From Sphingomonas naasensis (lineage in GTDB: Bacteria > Pseudomonadota > Alphaproteobacteria > Sphingomonadales > Sphingomonadaceae), in contig NZ_SRXU01000005.1 in NCBI RefSeq assembly GCF_004792695.1, positions 186,001 to 250,000 on the forward strand: a DNA stretch of 64,000 nt. Reading direction: 5' to 3'. Positions within the stretch are counted from its first letter, which is position 1. Every line of letters starts with the position of its first letter. Below are positions 42,312 through 50,939 of the stretch, in pieces. The translations under genes were made by a program, and so were the position numbers. The notes under the pieces are model-generated. The model was given only the letters and a program-made list of their open reading frames with translations. It ran no database searches and was not told the origin of the DNA.

Positions 42312-44477
42312 ATGCAACCGGAGTCGGAACCGCCTCAGCTTACAAAGCTTTTCAACCCGATGGCAGTGGAAACCCCGACCCCGACTCCCCCCGCGACTCG
42401 CGCTCGTCCTGCGCGGGCGCTCGGCACGCCGCTGGCGAGCGTGATCGCGGTGGTCGCCACGATCCTCGGTCTGATCGTACTCGCCTGGACGGTGCTGTTC
42501 GTCACCAAGGGGCGCTTTCTCAAGCACACCTTCGAGAAGATCGTCGCCGCGCAGACGCATCGTCAGGTAGAGGTCGCGGGCGACTTCCAGCTCTATTTCG
42601 CGCCGTTCAACGTCAAGTTCCTCGCCGAGGGGATGACCATCTCCAACCCCGAATGGGCCGGGCGCGGCAGCTTCTTCTCGGCGAGCAAGATCGATTCGCG
42701 GATCTCGACCTGGAGCCTGATCACCGGCAACCACCGGGTGAACTGGCTCGGGCTCGAGAACGGCCATGTCGACCTGCAATGGGACAAAGCGGGCCGCCGC
42801 AACACCTGGACCTTCAGCGAGGAGAAGGGCGAGCCGCTCGACCTGCCGGTCATCCGCCGCGCGCTCGTCCAGGGCACGCTGATCCGTTATGTCGACCCGC
42901 GGATGCAGATCGCGGCGGGCATCCGCATCCACACCGTCGAGGCGCGCGACACGCAGTTCGCCAGCTCGATCCGCTTCGACGGCAACGGCACCGCGCGCGG
43001 CACCCGCTTCACCATGGCGGGCGAGTTGCTGACGCCCAACGCCACCGTTGCGGGCGGGCGGAACCAGCTCAAGCTCCATGTCGAGGGGGTGCGCACCCAG
43101 ATCGACGTCTCGGGCACGCTGCCCGGCGCCACCGAGATCGAGGGCGCCGACCTGCATATGGACGCCCGCGGGCAGAATCTCGCGGATGTTTTCGCGGTTA
43201 TGGGCGTCGCGGTGCCCGATACGCGCAGCTACCGCCTGCGCTCGGCACTGACCAAGAGCGGCGACGAATGGCGCTTCACCGGGCTGCGCGGGCGGTTCGG
43301 AGCGAGCGACCTCGCCGGCAAGTTCACCGTGAAGATGACGGAGCCGCGGCTGCTGCTCACCGCCGATCTCGCCACCCATGTGCTCGACATCGTCGATGCC
43401 GGTCCGTTCATCGGCTACAGCCCGCAGGCATCGGCGGCGGGCGCGGTGGTGCAGCGGGCAGGCGGCACCCCGCGCATCCTTCCCGATGCGCCGCTGCGGG
43501 TCGAGGCGCTCAAGAATTTCGACGCGAAGGTCGACTGGACGGTGCGCACCGTCCGCGCCGAGAGCCTGCCGATATCGAACATCACGCTCGGGCTCGACCT
43601 GAACGACCGGCTGCTCAAGCTGAGCCCGCTCAACTTCTCGATGGCGCGCGGCACGGTCAATTCGGACATCACCATCAACGCGCGGCGCGAACCGGTCTTC
43701 ACCGACTATGACATCCGCCTGTCGCCGACGCCGATGGGCACGCTGCTCGCCGGATTCGGCGTCGAGCAATCGGGCACCAGCGGCACGCTGAAGGCGCGGG
43801 TCAAGATGACCGGCACCGGCAACAGCGTGCGCGATTCGCTCGCCAGCTCGAACGGCCGCATCGCGGTGATCATGCCGCGCGGCACTTTCTGGACGCGCAA
43901 CATCCAGCTCTCCGAGCTCGATATCGGCGTGTTCGTCCAGAAGATGTTCGAGAAGAAGCTCAAGGAGCCCGTGCAGATCAATTGCGGGCTGATCGGCTTC
44001 ACCGTGAACAACGGCATCGCCGCCGCCGACCCGATCCTGATCGATACCGAGAAGAACGTCATGCTCGGCCGTGGCGGGTTCAGCTTCAAGAACGAGACGA
44101 TCGACCTCGCCTTCCGCGCCGACAGCAAGAAGTTCAGCCTGTTCTCCGGCCAGTCACCGGTTGGCGTCGGCGGCTATTTCGCCAAACCGAGCATCGACGT
44201 GATCAGCCCCGAGCTGGTCGGCCGGGCAGGCGCCGGGCTGGGGCTCGGCATCCTCGCCAGCCCGTTCGCCGCGGTGATCGCGTTCGTCGACATCGGCGAC
44301 GCCAAGGCCGCCGATTGCGGCCCGGTGCTCGCCGGCGCCTCGGCGCGCGCCCAACGCACCGACAAGGGCAAGCCGCGCGACGATGTCGGCAAGGGCACCA
44401 CCGCCAAGTCCGAGGACGGCAAGCGCTCGAAGGGCGAGGCCCAGAAGCAACGCAAGAAGTTCCTCGGCATCTTCTGA
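42312..44477 (+). CDS. AsmA-family protein
   Basis: A 721-residue protein with a cytoplasmic N-terminus rich in Pro/Thr, one membrane helix (SVIAVVATILGLIVLAWTVLFV, about 44-65) and a long periplasmic region of repeated beta-strands typical of AsmA/TamB-like (VPS13-related) lipid-bridge proteins. The N-terminal AsmA domain contains ISNPEWAGRGSFFSASKIDS, and the C-terminal AsmA part has GTLKARVKMTGTGNSVRDSL and ILIDTEKNVMLGRGGFSFKN. The end is a Lys-rich, charged tail. Such proteins are implicated in phospholipid transport to, or organisation of, the outer membrane. The first ATG (42312) is reported. ATG 42360 is equally possible because neither has a clear Shine-Dalgarno. Confidence 0.88.
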   Translation: MQPESEPPQLTKLFNPMAVETPTPTPPATRARPARALGTPLASVIAVVATILGLIVLAWTVLFVTKGRFLKHTFEKIVAAQTHRQVEVAGDFQLYFAPFNVKFLAEGMTISNPEWAGRGSFFSASKIDSRISTWSLITGNHRVNWLGLENGHVDLQWDKAGRRNTWTFSEEKGEPLDLPVIRRALVQGTLIRYVDPRMQIAAGIRIHTVEARDTQFASSIRFDGNGTARGTRFTMAGELLTPNATVAGGRNQLKLHVEGVRTQIDVSGTLPGATEIEGADLHMDARGQNLADVFAVMGVAVPDTRSYRLRSALTKSGDEWRFTGLRGRFGASDLAGKFTVKMTEPRLLLTADLATHVLDIVDAGPFIGYSPQASAAGAVVQRAGGTPRILPDAPLRVEALKNFDAKVDWTVRTVRAESLPISNITLGLDLNDRLLKLSPLNFSMARGTVNSDITINARREPVFTDYDIRLSPTPMGTLLAGFGVEQSGTSGTLKARVKMTGTGNSVRDSLASSNGRIAVIMPRGTFWTRNIQLSELDIGVFVQKMFEKKLKEPVQINCGLIGFTVNNGIAAADPILIDTEKNVMLGRGGFSFKNETIDLAFRADSKKFSLFSGQSPVGVGGYFAKPSIDVISPELVGRAGAGLGLGILASPFAAVIAFVDIGDAKAADCGPVLAGASARAQRTDKGKPRDDVGKGTTAKSEDGKRSKGEAQKQRKKFLGIF

Positions 44478-44517
44478 GCCGCTACACTGGCCGCCACGCG
44501 ACTCGAAGGAGACGAGC

Positions 44518-44925
44518 ATGGCCGACGACCAGATTGCGATGCCCGGTGTCACGGCGCATCTGACGATCCGCGAGGGCAAGGGCGCCGCCGCGGTGGACTT
44601 CTACAAGGCCGCGTTCGGCGCCGAGGAGACCGGCCGCCACCTTGCCGATGACGGCGCGCGGATCATGCACAGCCATCTCAAGATCAATGGCGGTTCGCTG
44701 ATGCTCAACGACGATTTCCCCGAATATACCGGCGGGATCGCCGTGCCCGCGGGCGTGACGCTGCATCTGCGCGTCGACGATGTTGATATCTGGTGGGAAC
44801 GCGCGCTGGCTGCGGGCGCGACGGTGCGCATGCCGCTCGACAACCAATTCTGGGGCGACCGCTATGGCGAGGTCGTCGATCCCTTCGGGCATCATTGGTC
44901 GATCGGCGGGCCGGTCAAGGCGTGA
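44518..44925 (+). CDS. VOC-family (glyoxalase/PhnB-like) protein
   Basis: A 135-residue vicinal-oxygen-chelate protein: VTAHLTIREGKGAAAVDFYK at the start, FGAEETGRHLADDGARIMHS, GGSLMLNDDFPEY, and the terminal WGDRYGEVVDPFGHHWSIGG. That is the PhnB/YjdN-like subgroup, which often lacks a known reaction. Candidate metal ligands include the His in MHSHLKING and the Glu in RYGEVVDP. GAAGGAGA precedes ATG 44518. Its stop overlaps the next gene (GTGA). Confidence 0.88.
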   Translation: MADDQIAMPGVTAHLTIREGKGAAAVDFYKAAFGAEETGRHLADDGARIMHSHLKINGGSLMLNDDFPEYTGGIAVPAGVTLHLRVDDVDIWWERALAAGATVRMPLDNQFWGDRYGEVVDPFGHHWSIGGPVKA

Positions 44926-45314
44926 TCGCGCTCGTCGCGCTCGCGCTGGTGACGAGCGCAGCCGCGCCGCCGTGCGGCGGCGTTCTGATCGCCGGCGCAG
45001 CTTCCTGCATCAAATGGGAGTTGAAGCTGTCCGAATATCGGGCGCTGATCCGACGCGCCAACGCAGGCGACGCGGAGGCCGCGCTGAAGCTCGCCCAGTT
45101 CGAGGACGAGCGCGTCCTCCATGGCGGTGCAGGCGGCGCGAAATGGTGGCTGCTGGCCGCCGAACGCGGCGATTGCCAAGCGCTGCGGCGCATGCGCGAC
45201 CTCGCGACGGGCCGCGGCGATCCGGCCCTTGCCGCGAAATGGCGCACGCGCATTCGCTGGAACCGTTGCGCGCCTTCCGTCGACAGGGAGCGTTGGCTCG
45301 GGTTCGGCTCCTGA
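44922..45314 (+). CDS. Small exported protein with Sel1-like repeat
   Basis: A 130-residue protein starting with GTG at 44922, which overlaps the VOC stop. The hydrophobic start IALVALALVTSAAAPPCGG looks like a signal peptide. One Sel1/TPR-like helical pair follows (ANAGDAEAALKLAQFEDERV, KWWLLAAERGDCQALRRMRD). Single-repeat proteins of this kind usually mediate protein contacts. No partner is evident, and the C-terminal 25 residues are basic and unmatched. Translational coupling to the VOC gene supports the start. Confidence 0.65.
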   Translation: MIALVALALVTSAAAPPCGGVLIAGAASCIKWELKLSEYRALIRRANAGDAEAALKLAQFEDERVLHGGAGGAKWWLLAAERGDCQALRRMRDLATGRGDPALAAKWRTRIRWNRCAPSVDRERWLGFGS

Positions 45315-45488
45315 ACCTGCGCCGCGACGCCGGGCAGACCGCGCGATGCCGGATCGAGCCCGACCGCGGAAGCGCCGCGTCGCCGAACCACGCATGCCGA
45401 GCAGGCGGTTTCGAGCGATAGAGTCGCGCACGAGATCGGGCGAGAGTGGCGCGCCGCGATCCCGCGATCGCGGCGGCCGGGCCGACGA

Positions 45489-45719
45489 CTAGACGCTCGC
45501 GCCAGCCGGATGGTCGGGCAGTTGCGACTGATCGGCACCGTCGGCAGGTCCGCCGATCAGCACGAAGCGACGATCGCAATAGCCGCAATCGACATAGCCC
45601 TGCTCGTCGATCTGCAGGAACACGCGCGGATGACCGAGCGCGGCGGGCAGGCCGGGACCGGTGCCGTCACAGGCGACACGGGCATGGGAAGTACGGATCG
45701 TCTCGGGCGGCAAAGTCAT
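45489..45719 (-). CDS. Zinc-finger protein (zf-CHCC, NDUFS6-like)
   Basis: A 76-residue protein: TIRTSHARVACDGTGPGLPA, ALGHPRVFLQI and YVDCGYCDRRFVL. The C...H...CxxC ligand set (C22, H34 and C48-x2-C51 approximately) is the zf-CHCC motif of the mitochondrial complex I subunit NDUFS6 and its alphaproteobacterial homologues. It therefore probably assists or decorates NADH dehydrogenase. A longer in-frame start at 45791 exists but adds no conserved sequence. Start ATG 45719 gives the usual length. It is divergent from the kinase gene. Confidence 0.85.
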   Translation of the reverse strand: MTLPPETIRTSHARVACDGTGPGLPAALGHPRVFLQIDEQGYVDCGYCDRRFVLIGGPADGADQSQLPDHPAGASV

Positions 45720-45852
45720 GACAGTGCGTCTAGCAACCGCACCCGCGGCTAGCAACGGCCGCACGATCGATAGGCACAAAGCATGGCTCATCGCATATTC
45801 AGCTTTTTGCGGGATAGATCAGCTCTGGTATCCGGTCGGGGGGAGGCACCGC

Positions 45853-46950
45853 ATGTTTTCGCGTAGACTGGATATCCTCGCGCCGACGCCGAAAGCCGCG
45901 GCGCAGCTCGCGACGGTGGCGTGGTGCATGCTGGTGGTGATCACGGCGCCGGCTTTCCTGTTCACCGGGCAGGTCGTCGGCGCCGAGTGGTTCACGGTGC
46001 TGTGGGGCGCGTTCGGCGCCTTGCTGCTGACCGCGCCGCTCTATTTCCTCACCCGCCTGTCGATAGGCAAGCCGCTCTGGCTGGCGCTGCCCTGGGCGCT
46101 GGCCGTGCTGGTCGTCGTCGCGGTCGGCCAATCGATAGTGGACTTCGCCGGCCAATTCTTCGTGCATTATTGGGCGACCACGCGCATCCCCGACCTGTCG
46201 GCGCAGTCGGTCTTCCTCGTGACGGTGATCTATTTTCTGATCGACGTCTGTCTGGTCGCGATGTTCCTGATCGCCGGCGCCATGGGCAGGATCCACATCC
46301 GCGAACGCGAGCTTGCCGAGGCTGAAGTGCGGCGTCTCGACACCGAACTCCATATGCTGCGGCTCCAGCTCAATCCGCACTTCCTCGGCAATTCGCTCAA
46401 CGTGATCTCGAGCCTGATCCTCACCGGCCGCGCCGCCGAGGCCAACCGGATGACCGAGGGGCTGGCCGATTTCCTCAGCGCGACGATGGAAATGGGCGCG
46501 ACCCAGATCAGCCTCGGCGACGAGCTCGAAACGGTCGAATCCTATCTCGAGCTCGAAAGCGCGCGGTTCGGCGCGCGGCTCACCGTCGAAATCCATGCCG
46601 AACCGGCCCACCGCGCGCTGATCGTCCCGAGCTTCGTGCTCCAGCCGCTGGTAGAGAACGCGATCAAGCACGGCGTGGAGGCCAGTGCCGGACCGAGCAT
46701 CGTCCGCATCGACGCGCGCACCGAAGGCGGGGCGCTACTGCTCTCGGTCGAGAATCGCGGCGGCACCGGCGCCGCCGAACCGATGCGGCGCCCCGGACAC
46801 GGCATCGGCCTCGCCAACACCCGCGCCCGCCTCGCCTTGCTGTTCGGCGACCAAGGTACGCTCGAGACCGGACCGATCGAGAATGGCTATCGCGCCACGA
46901 TCCGGCTGCCCGCCCACGCTGCCGGAGCGCGCCTGTCCGACGCGGCATGA
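45853..46950 (+). CDS. Orphan LytS/YehU-type sensor histidine kinase
   Basis: A 365-residue kinase. There are four hydrophobic segments in residues 20-160 (WCMLVVITAPAFLFTGQVVG; FGALLLTAPLYFLTRL; ALAVLVVVAVGQSIVDFA; VTVIYFLIDVCLVAMFLIAG). A short linker is followed by the His_kinase domain, with phospho-acceptor H176 in LQLNPHFLGNSLNVISSLIL. The HATPase has VLQPLVENAIKHGVE and GHGIGLANTRARL. GGGGGGAGG precedes ATG 45853. Kinases of this class are nearly always followed by a LytTR response regulator. Here the next gene encodes an ABC ATPase, so the partner must be elsewhere. Confidence 0.9.
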   Translation: MFSRRLDILAPTPKAAAQLATVAWCMLVVITAPAFLFTGQVVGAEWFTVLWGAFGALLLTAPLYFLTRLSIGKPLWLALPWALAVLVVVAVGQSIVDFAGQFFVHYWATTRIPDLSAQSVFLVTVIYFLIDVCLVAMFLIAGAMGRIHIRERELAEAEVRRLDTELHMLRLQLNPHFLGNSLNVISSLILTGRAAEANRMTEGLADFLSATMEMGATQISLGDELETVESYLELESARFGARLTVEIHAEPAHRALIVPSFVLQPLVENAIKHGVEASAGPSIVRIDARTEGGALLLSVENRGGTGAAEPMRRPGHGIGLANTRARLALLFGDQGTLETGPIENGYRATIRLPAHAAGARLSDAA

Positions 46951-46993
46951 CACTGGCCTTTGCCGATCGACGTGGAAGTTCTATGCGCGGCGC

Positions 46994-47911
46994 ATGACCA
47001 GCGCCGCGATCGCCATCGACCAGCTTTGCAAGACCTATGCGGGCGGCAAGCGCGCGCTCGACGGCGTGAGCTTCGACGTGCCGCGCGGCACGATCTTCGG
47101 GCTGCTCGGCCCCAACGGCGCGGGCAAGTCGACGCTGATCAATATCCTCGCCGGGCTGGTCAACAAGTCGAGCGGGACCGCGTCGATCTGGGGCTTCGAC
47201 ATCGACGCGCATCCCCGCAATGCCAAGGCGAGCATCGGCATCGTCAATCAGGAGATCACCTTCGATCCCTTCTTCACCCCGCGCGAGACGCTCGAGATCC
47301 AGGCGGGGCTCTACGGAGTCGGCAAGGGCCAGTTCGACGCGATGGAATTGCTTCGCGCGGTACATCTCGAGGACAAGGCCGAAGCCTATTCGCGCACGCT
47401 CTCGGGCGGCATGAAGCGTCGGCTGATGGTCGCCAAGGCGATGGTCCATTCGCCGCCGATCATCGTGCTCGACGAGCCGACCGCGGGCGTCGACGTCGAG
47501 CTGCGCCAGCAGCTCTGGGCCTATGTGAAGCAATTGAACGCGCGCGGCGTGACGGTGGTGCTGACCACCCACTATCTCGAGGAAGCCGAGGAGCTTTGCG
47601 ACCGGATCGCGATCATCAACCATGGCAAGCTGATCGCCAACAAGCCGACGCGCGAGCTGGTCGGCATGGCGCAGGAGAAGGTGGTCGAAGTCACTGTCGA
47701 CCGCGACGTGCCTGTCCTCCCCGCAAATGCCTGCTTCCAGAAGATCGAATTGAAGGCCGAGCGGACTTTGGTGATCACCTATCGCAAGGATCAGGCGAAT
47801 GCCGGCGAGGTGCTCGGCGCGGTGCAGGGCGGCGGCTATGGTATCGTCGACGTCTCGACTCGCGAGGCGGATCTGGAGGACGTGTTCCTCAACCTGACGC
47901 GGGCCGGCTAG
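46994..47911 (+). CDS. ABC transporter ATP-binding protein (ABC-2 type exporter)
   Basis: A 305-residue ATPase of the DrrA/YadG/CcmA-like group. Walker A is GLLGPNGAGKSTLINILAG (about residue 38), the Q-loop is IGIVNQEITFDPFFTPRETL, the signature is LSGGMKRRLMVAKAM, Walker B is PPIIVLDEPTAGVDVELRQQ, and the switch His is in LTTHYLEEAEELCDR. A C-terminal regulatory region of about 85 residues follows. The partner membrane subunit is normally encoded directly downstream. No such gene is present, and a family B repeat follows. Substrate unknown. The start ATG at 46994 lies 43 bp after the kinase gene. Confidence 0.92.
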   Translation: MTSAAIAIDQLCKTYAGGKRALDGVSFDVPRGTIFGLLGPNGAGKSTLINILAGLVNKSSGTASIWGFDIDAHPRNAKASIGIVNQEITFDPFFTPRETLEIQAGLYGVGKGQFDAMELLRAVHLEDKAEAYSRTLSGGMKRRLMVAKAMVHSPPIIVLDEPTAGVDVELRQQLWAYVKQLNARGVTVVLTTHYLEEAEELCDRIAIINHGKLIANKPTRELVGMAQEKVVEVTVDRDVPVLPANACFQKIELKAERTLVITYRKDQANAGEVLGAVQGGGYGIVDVSTREADLEDVFLNLTRAG

Positions 47912-48081
47912 TCTCTTGGGAGCAAGGGCATGTTGCAACGCGGAAGGTTAGGCGAAAGTCAGGCGTAAACGCGCCGTTTCGCGAGAGTCCGGCGATTCGA
48001 AAGATCGGGCGCTATTGTCGACCGCCACAGGCAAGCAGACGAAATCCTACATTGCAAGGGGCTGGCGGTTCGACCCCCATC

Positions 48082-48188
48082 CGTCATCCCGGCCTTGTGC
48101 CGGGATCCACCGTGCCGGGATCAAATCGCTCGAAGCGTGAGGGGGCTTGCCTGCCGCGCGGTGGACCCCGGCACGAGGCCGGGTGACG
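48082..48188. repeat. Family B palindromic repeat, copy 2
   Basis: CGTCATCCCGGCCTTGTGCC and its inverse GGCACGAGGCC-GGGTGACG border the element, with GGGATCCACCG opposite CGGTGGACCCC. It lies between the convergent ABC-ATPase and esterase genes, in a 301-bp gap that holds no recognisable gene. Confidence 0.85.
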
Positions 48189-48212
48189 ATCAGGGGAAGC
48201 GACGGAAGAGCC

Positions 48213-49109
48213 CTAGCGGCGATGACGGGCGAAAAACGCCCACATCGCTTCGTTGTCGGCGGTCCAGACATGGCCGGCGCCCGGCGTGATTCGCGCGATC
48301 ACGTCGGCGGCGCCGCGGCAATCGGTATGGCCGCGTTCGACCACACCGCTTTCCAGCGTCCGCACCGCGAGCGGCCGGCGGCAGCCATTGAGATCGGCCC
48401 AGCGCGCCTCGGCGGTGCGCATCGGATATTGCCAATAACCGGCGCCGCCGCCTTCGATCGGATTGGTGGTGTCCTTGTCGCCGGCAAAGGCGATCACCGG
48501 CATCGGTTTCGATGGCGCGCAGGTTGCGGGATCGGGGAAGCGGGAATCTGCGGCCGAGGGATTGCCGGCACGCAACCCGACTACCGGCGCGATCGCGGCG
48601 AAACGATCGGCGGCGACGCAGCCGAGCCATGACGACATCCGTCCGCCGCCCGACAGGCCGGTGGCGTAGACGCGGCGGCGATCGACGCAGCCCTGTGCGG
48701 CGAGCCAGTCGATCGTCGCGCCGAGCCAGGCGACGTCGTCGGCATCGCCGGGACCCGGGACCTTGCCAGTGACGGTGGGGACGCCGGGGATGTTCCAGAC
48801 ATAGCCCTTGCCCGCGACGATACCGCCATCGGGCGCGGCGAGCAGAAAGCCGTGGCGGTCGGCGGTCGCCTCGAGCTTCGACTGGGCGAGGATCGCCGCG
48901 CCGTCGCCGGTACTGCCGTGGAGGACGAAGACCAGGGGCGTGCGCGCCGAGGCATGCGCGGGCACGCGGAGCAGCATCGCGCGGCCGGTGGCACCGATCG
49001 CGATGCGCTGGGTCGTGCCGGGCGCGCCCAGGGTGCAGGAGGCGTTCGCGGCAGGCGCCCAGGCGGCGGCGAATGCCAGTCCTGCGAAACCCAGGCTTTT
49101 ACCGCGCAT
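48213..49109 (-). CDS. Exported PHB-depolymerase/LpqC-family esterase
   Basis: A 298-residue alpha/beta-hydrolase. A signal peptide KSLGFAGLAFAAAWAPAANA is followed by TPLVFVLHGSTGDGAAIL (oxyanion region) and FLLAAPDGGI. The nucleophile elbow is YATGLSGGGRMSSWLGCVA (G-L-S-G-G). The late His is in ITPGAGHVW. Family members include PHB depolymerases, feruloyl esterases and LpqC-like enzymes, so the substrate is open. ATG 49109 is preferred because GGAGAGA lies just before it. ATG 49121 would add four residues. Confidence 0.85.
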   Translation of the reverse strand: MRGKSLGFAGLAFAAAWAPAANASCTLGAPGTTQRIAIGATGRAMLLRVPAHASARTPLVFVLHGSTGDGAAILAQSKLEATADRHGFLLAAPDGGIVAGKGYVWNIPGVPTVTGKVPGPGDADDVAWLGATIDWLAAQGCVDRRRVYATGLSGGGRMSSWLGCVAADRFAAIAPVVGLRAGNPSAADSRFPDPATCAPSKPMPVIAFAGDKDTTNPIEGGGAGYWQYPMRTAEARWADLNGCRRPLAVRTLESGVVERGHTDCRGAADVIARITPGAGHVWTADNEAMWAFFARHRR

Positions 49110-49174
49110 ATCTCTCTCCATTTGCCAGCGACCCCGCCTAGCGCCTAGTCGGAGCGCGAACCAGCGGAAGACAC

Positions 49175-50767
49175 ATGGCCGGCGATCCTCACACCTCCGA
49201 CATCCTCGTCATCGGCTCCGGCGCAGCCGGGCTCACCGCGGCGATCAACCTCGCGAGCCGCTTCAAGGTCACCGTGCTCGCCAAGGGGGCGCTCAACGAA
49301 GGCTCGACCGCCTGGGCGCAGGGCGGCATCGCCGCGGTGCTCGAACCCGGCGACACCTTCGAGAACCATATCGAGGACACGATCGTCGCCGGCGCCGGGC
49401 TCAACGATCGCGCCACCGTCGAGATGGTGGTCGAGAACGCCCCCGCCGCGATCGAGCGGCTGGCGAAGCTCGGCGTGCCGTTCAACACCGACAAGGGCTC
49501 GCTACATCTGACCCGAGAGGGCGGGCACAGCCATCGCCGCATCGTCCATGTCGACGACGCCACCGGCTGGGCGGTGCAGGAGGCGCTGCTCAAGGCGGCG
49601 CGCGACAATCCCAACATCACGCTCGTTCCCGACATGGTGGTGATCGACCTCGCCACCAGCCGCCACGAGGAGCGCTATTCGGGCGCGGGCAATGTCTGGG
49701 GCGTCTATGCCTTCAACCGCGCGACCAACCGCGTCGAGCTGTTCACCGCCAACGCGACCGTGCTGGCCACCGGCGGCGCGGGGCGGACCTATCTCTTCTC
49801 GACTGCGCCGCGCGGCGCGACCGGCGACGGCATCGCGATGGCGTGGCGCGCGGGCTGCCGCATCTCCAACATGGAGTTCATGCAGTTCCACCCGACCTGC
49901 CTCTACAATCTCGAGGTCAAGAACTTCCTGATCACCGAGGCGGTGCGCGGCGAAGGCGGCCGGCTGATCAATCCGCAGACCGGCAAGCGCTTCATGACCT
50001 ATTACGACGCCGAGCGGATGGAGCTGGCGCCGCGCGACGTGGTCGCCCGCGCGATCGACGCCGAGATCAAGCGCTACGGGCTCGACTATGTCCATCTCGA
50101 CATCAGCCATATGGGCGCGGATTTCGTGAAGCAGCACTTCCCGACGATCCATGCCCGGCTGATCGACCTCGACATCGACATGACGACCGGCCCGATCCCG
50201 GTGGTGCCGGCGCAGCATTATACCTGCGGCGGGGTGGTGATCGATCGCGACGGGCGCACCGATCTGCCCAATCTCTACGCGGCCGGCGAGGTCAGCCAAT
50301 CGGGGCTGCACGGCGCCAATCGCCTCGCCTCCAACTCGCTGCTCGAATGCTTCGTGTTCGGCGAGGCGGTGGCGAAGCACATCGCCGCGCATTGGGGCGA
50401 TCTCGCCCCCCCGCCGGCGATCCGGCCCTGGGACGAGAGCCGCGTCACCGATTCCGACGAGGAAGTGGTGATCAAGCAGAACTGGACCGAGATCCGCCGC
50501 TTCATGTGGAATTATGTCGGCATCGTCCGCACCACCAAGCGGCTCGAGCGCGCGGCGCACCGGATCAAGATGCTGCGGGACGAGGTCAACGACTATTACG
50601 GCCATTTCCGCGTGACGCCCGACCTGATCGAGCTGCGCAACCTGCTCGAAAGCGCCGATCTGATCGTCCGCTCCGCGCTTCACCGCAAGGAAAGCCGCGG
50701 GCTGCATTATACGCTCGACTATCCCGAAACGCTCGACGTGGCGGTCGATACGGTGCTGGTGCCCTAG
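49175..50767 (+). CDS. nadB: L-aspartate oxidase
   Basis: A 530-residue FAD enzyme converting L-aspartate to iminoaspartate, the first step of de novo NAD synthesis. FAD-binding start: ILVIGSGAAGLTAAINLA. Other marks: NEGSTAWAQGGIAAVLEPGD, GGHSHRRIVHVDDATGWAVQ, MEFMQFHPTCLYN, VPAQHYTCGGVVIDRDGRTD, ASNSLLECFVFG. The C-terminal helical domain has RTTKRLERAAHRI. The overall layout separates it from succinate dehydrogenase, which has a longer flavoprotein with different active-site context. nadA and nadC are not adjacent. Confidence 0.95.
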   Translation: MAGDPHTSDILVIGSGAAGLTAAINLASRFKVTVLAKGALNEGSTAWAQGGIAAVLEPGDTFENHIEDTIVAGAGLNDRATVEMVVENAPAAIERLAKLGVPFNTDKGSLHLTREGGHSHRRIVHVDDATGWAVQEALLKAARDNPNITLVPDMVVIDLATSRHEERYSGAGNVWGVYAFNRATNRVELFTANATVLATGGAGRTYLFSTAPRGATGDGIAMAWRAGCRISNMEFMQFHPTCLYNLEVKNFLITEAVRGEGGRLINPQTGKRFMTYYDAERMELAPRDVVARAIDAEIKRYGLDYVHLDISHMGADFVKQHFPTIHARLIDLDIDMTTGPIPVVPAQHYTCGGVVIDRDGRTDLPNLYAAGEVSQSGLHGANRLASNSLLECFVFGEAVAKHIAAHWGDLAPPPAIRPWDESRVTDSDEEVVIKQNWTEIRRFMWNYVGIVRTTKRLERAAHRIKMLRDEVNDYYGHFRVTPDLIELRNLLESADLIVRSALHRKESRGLHYTLDYPETLDVAVDTVLVP

Positions 50768-50835
50768 CGATCCCGGGCGCCCCCAAGCCATGCGTCAAGC
50801 AGCGGAAATGGCGGGTTAGTTTCCGGGACATTCAC

Positions 50836-50866
50836 GATTCGTCGCTATCGTTACCGGATTCGTCGC
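50836..50866. promoter_or_regulatory. Tandem 10-bp direct repeats upstream of beta-lactamase-like gene
   Basis: GATTCGTCGC occurs at 50836-50845 and 50857-50866, 21 bp apart (two helical turns), 74 bp before the GTG start at 50940. Spacing on one DNA face is typical of a regulator-binding site. No regulator gene is adjacent. Confidence 0.35.
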
Positions 50867-50939
50867 ATCTGACTCGCCTCAGGCTTTGATGCGAGTCGCC
50901 GCCGCCGCATGTTGGAAGGAACGCAAGGGGCCGCATTTT

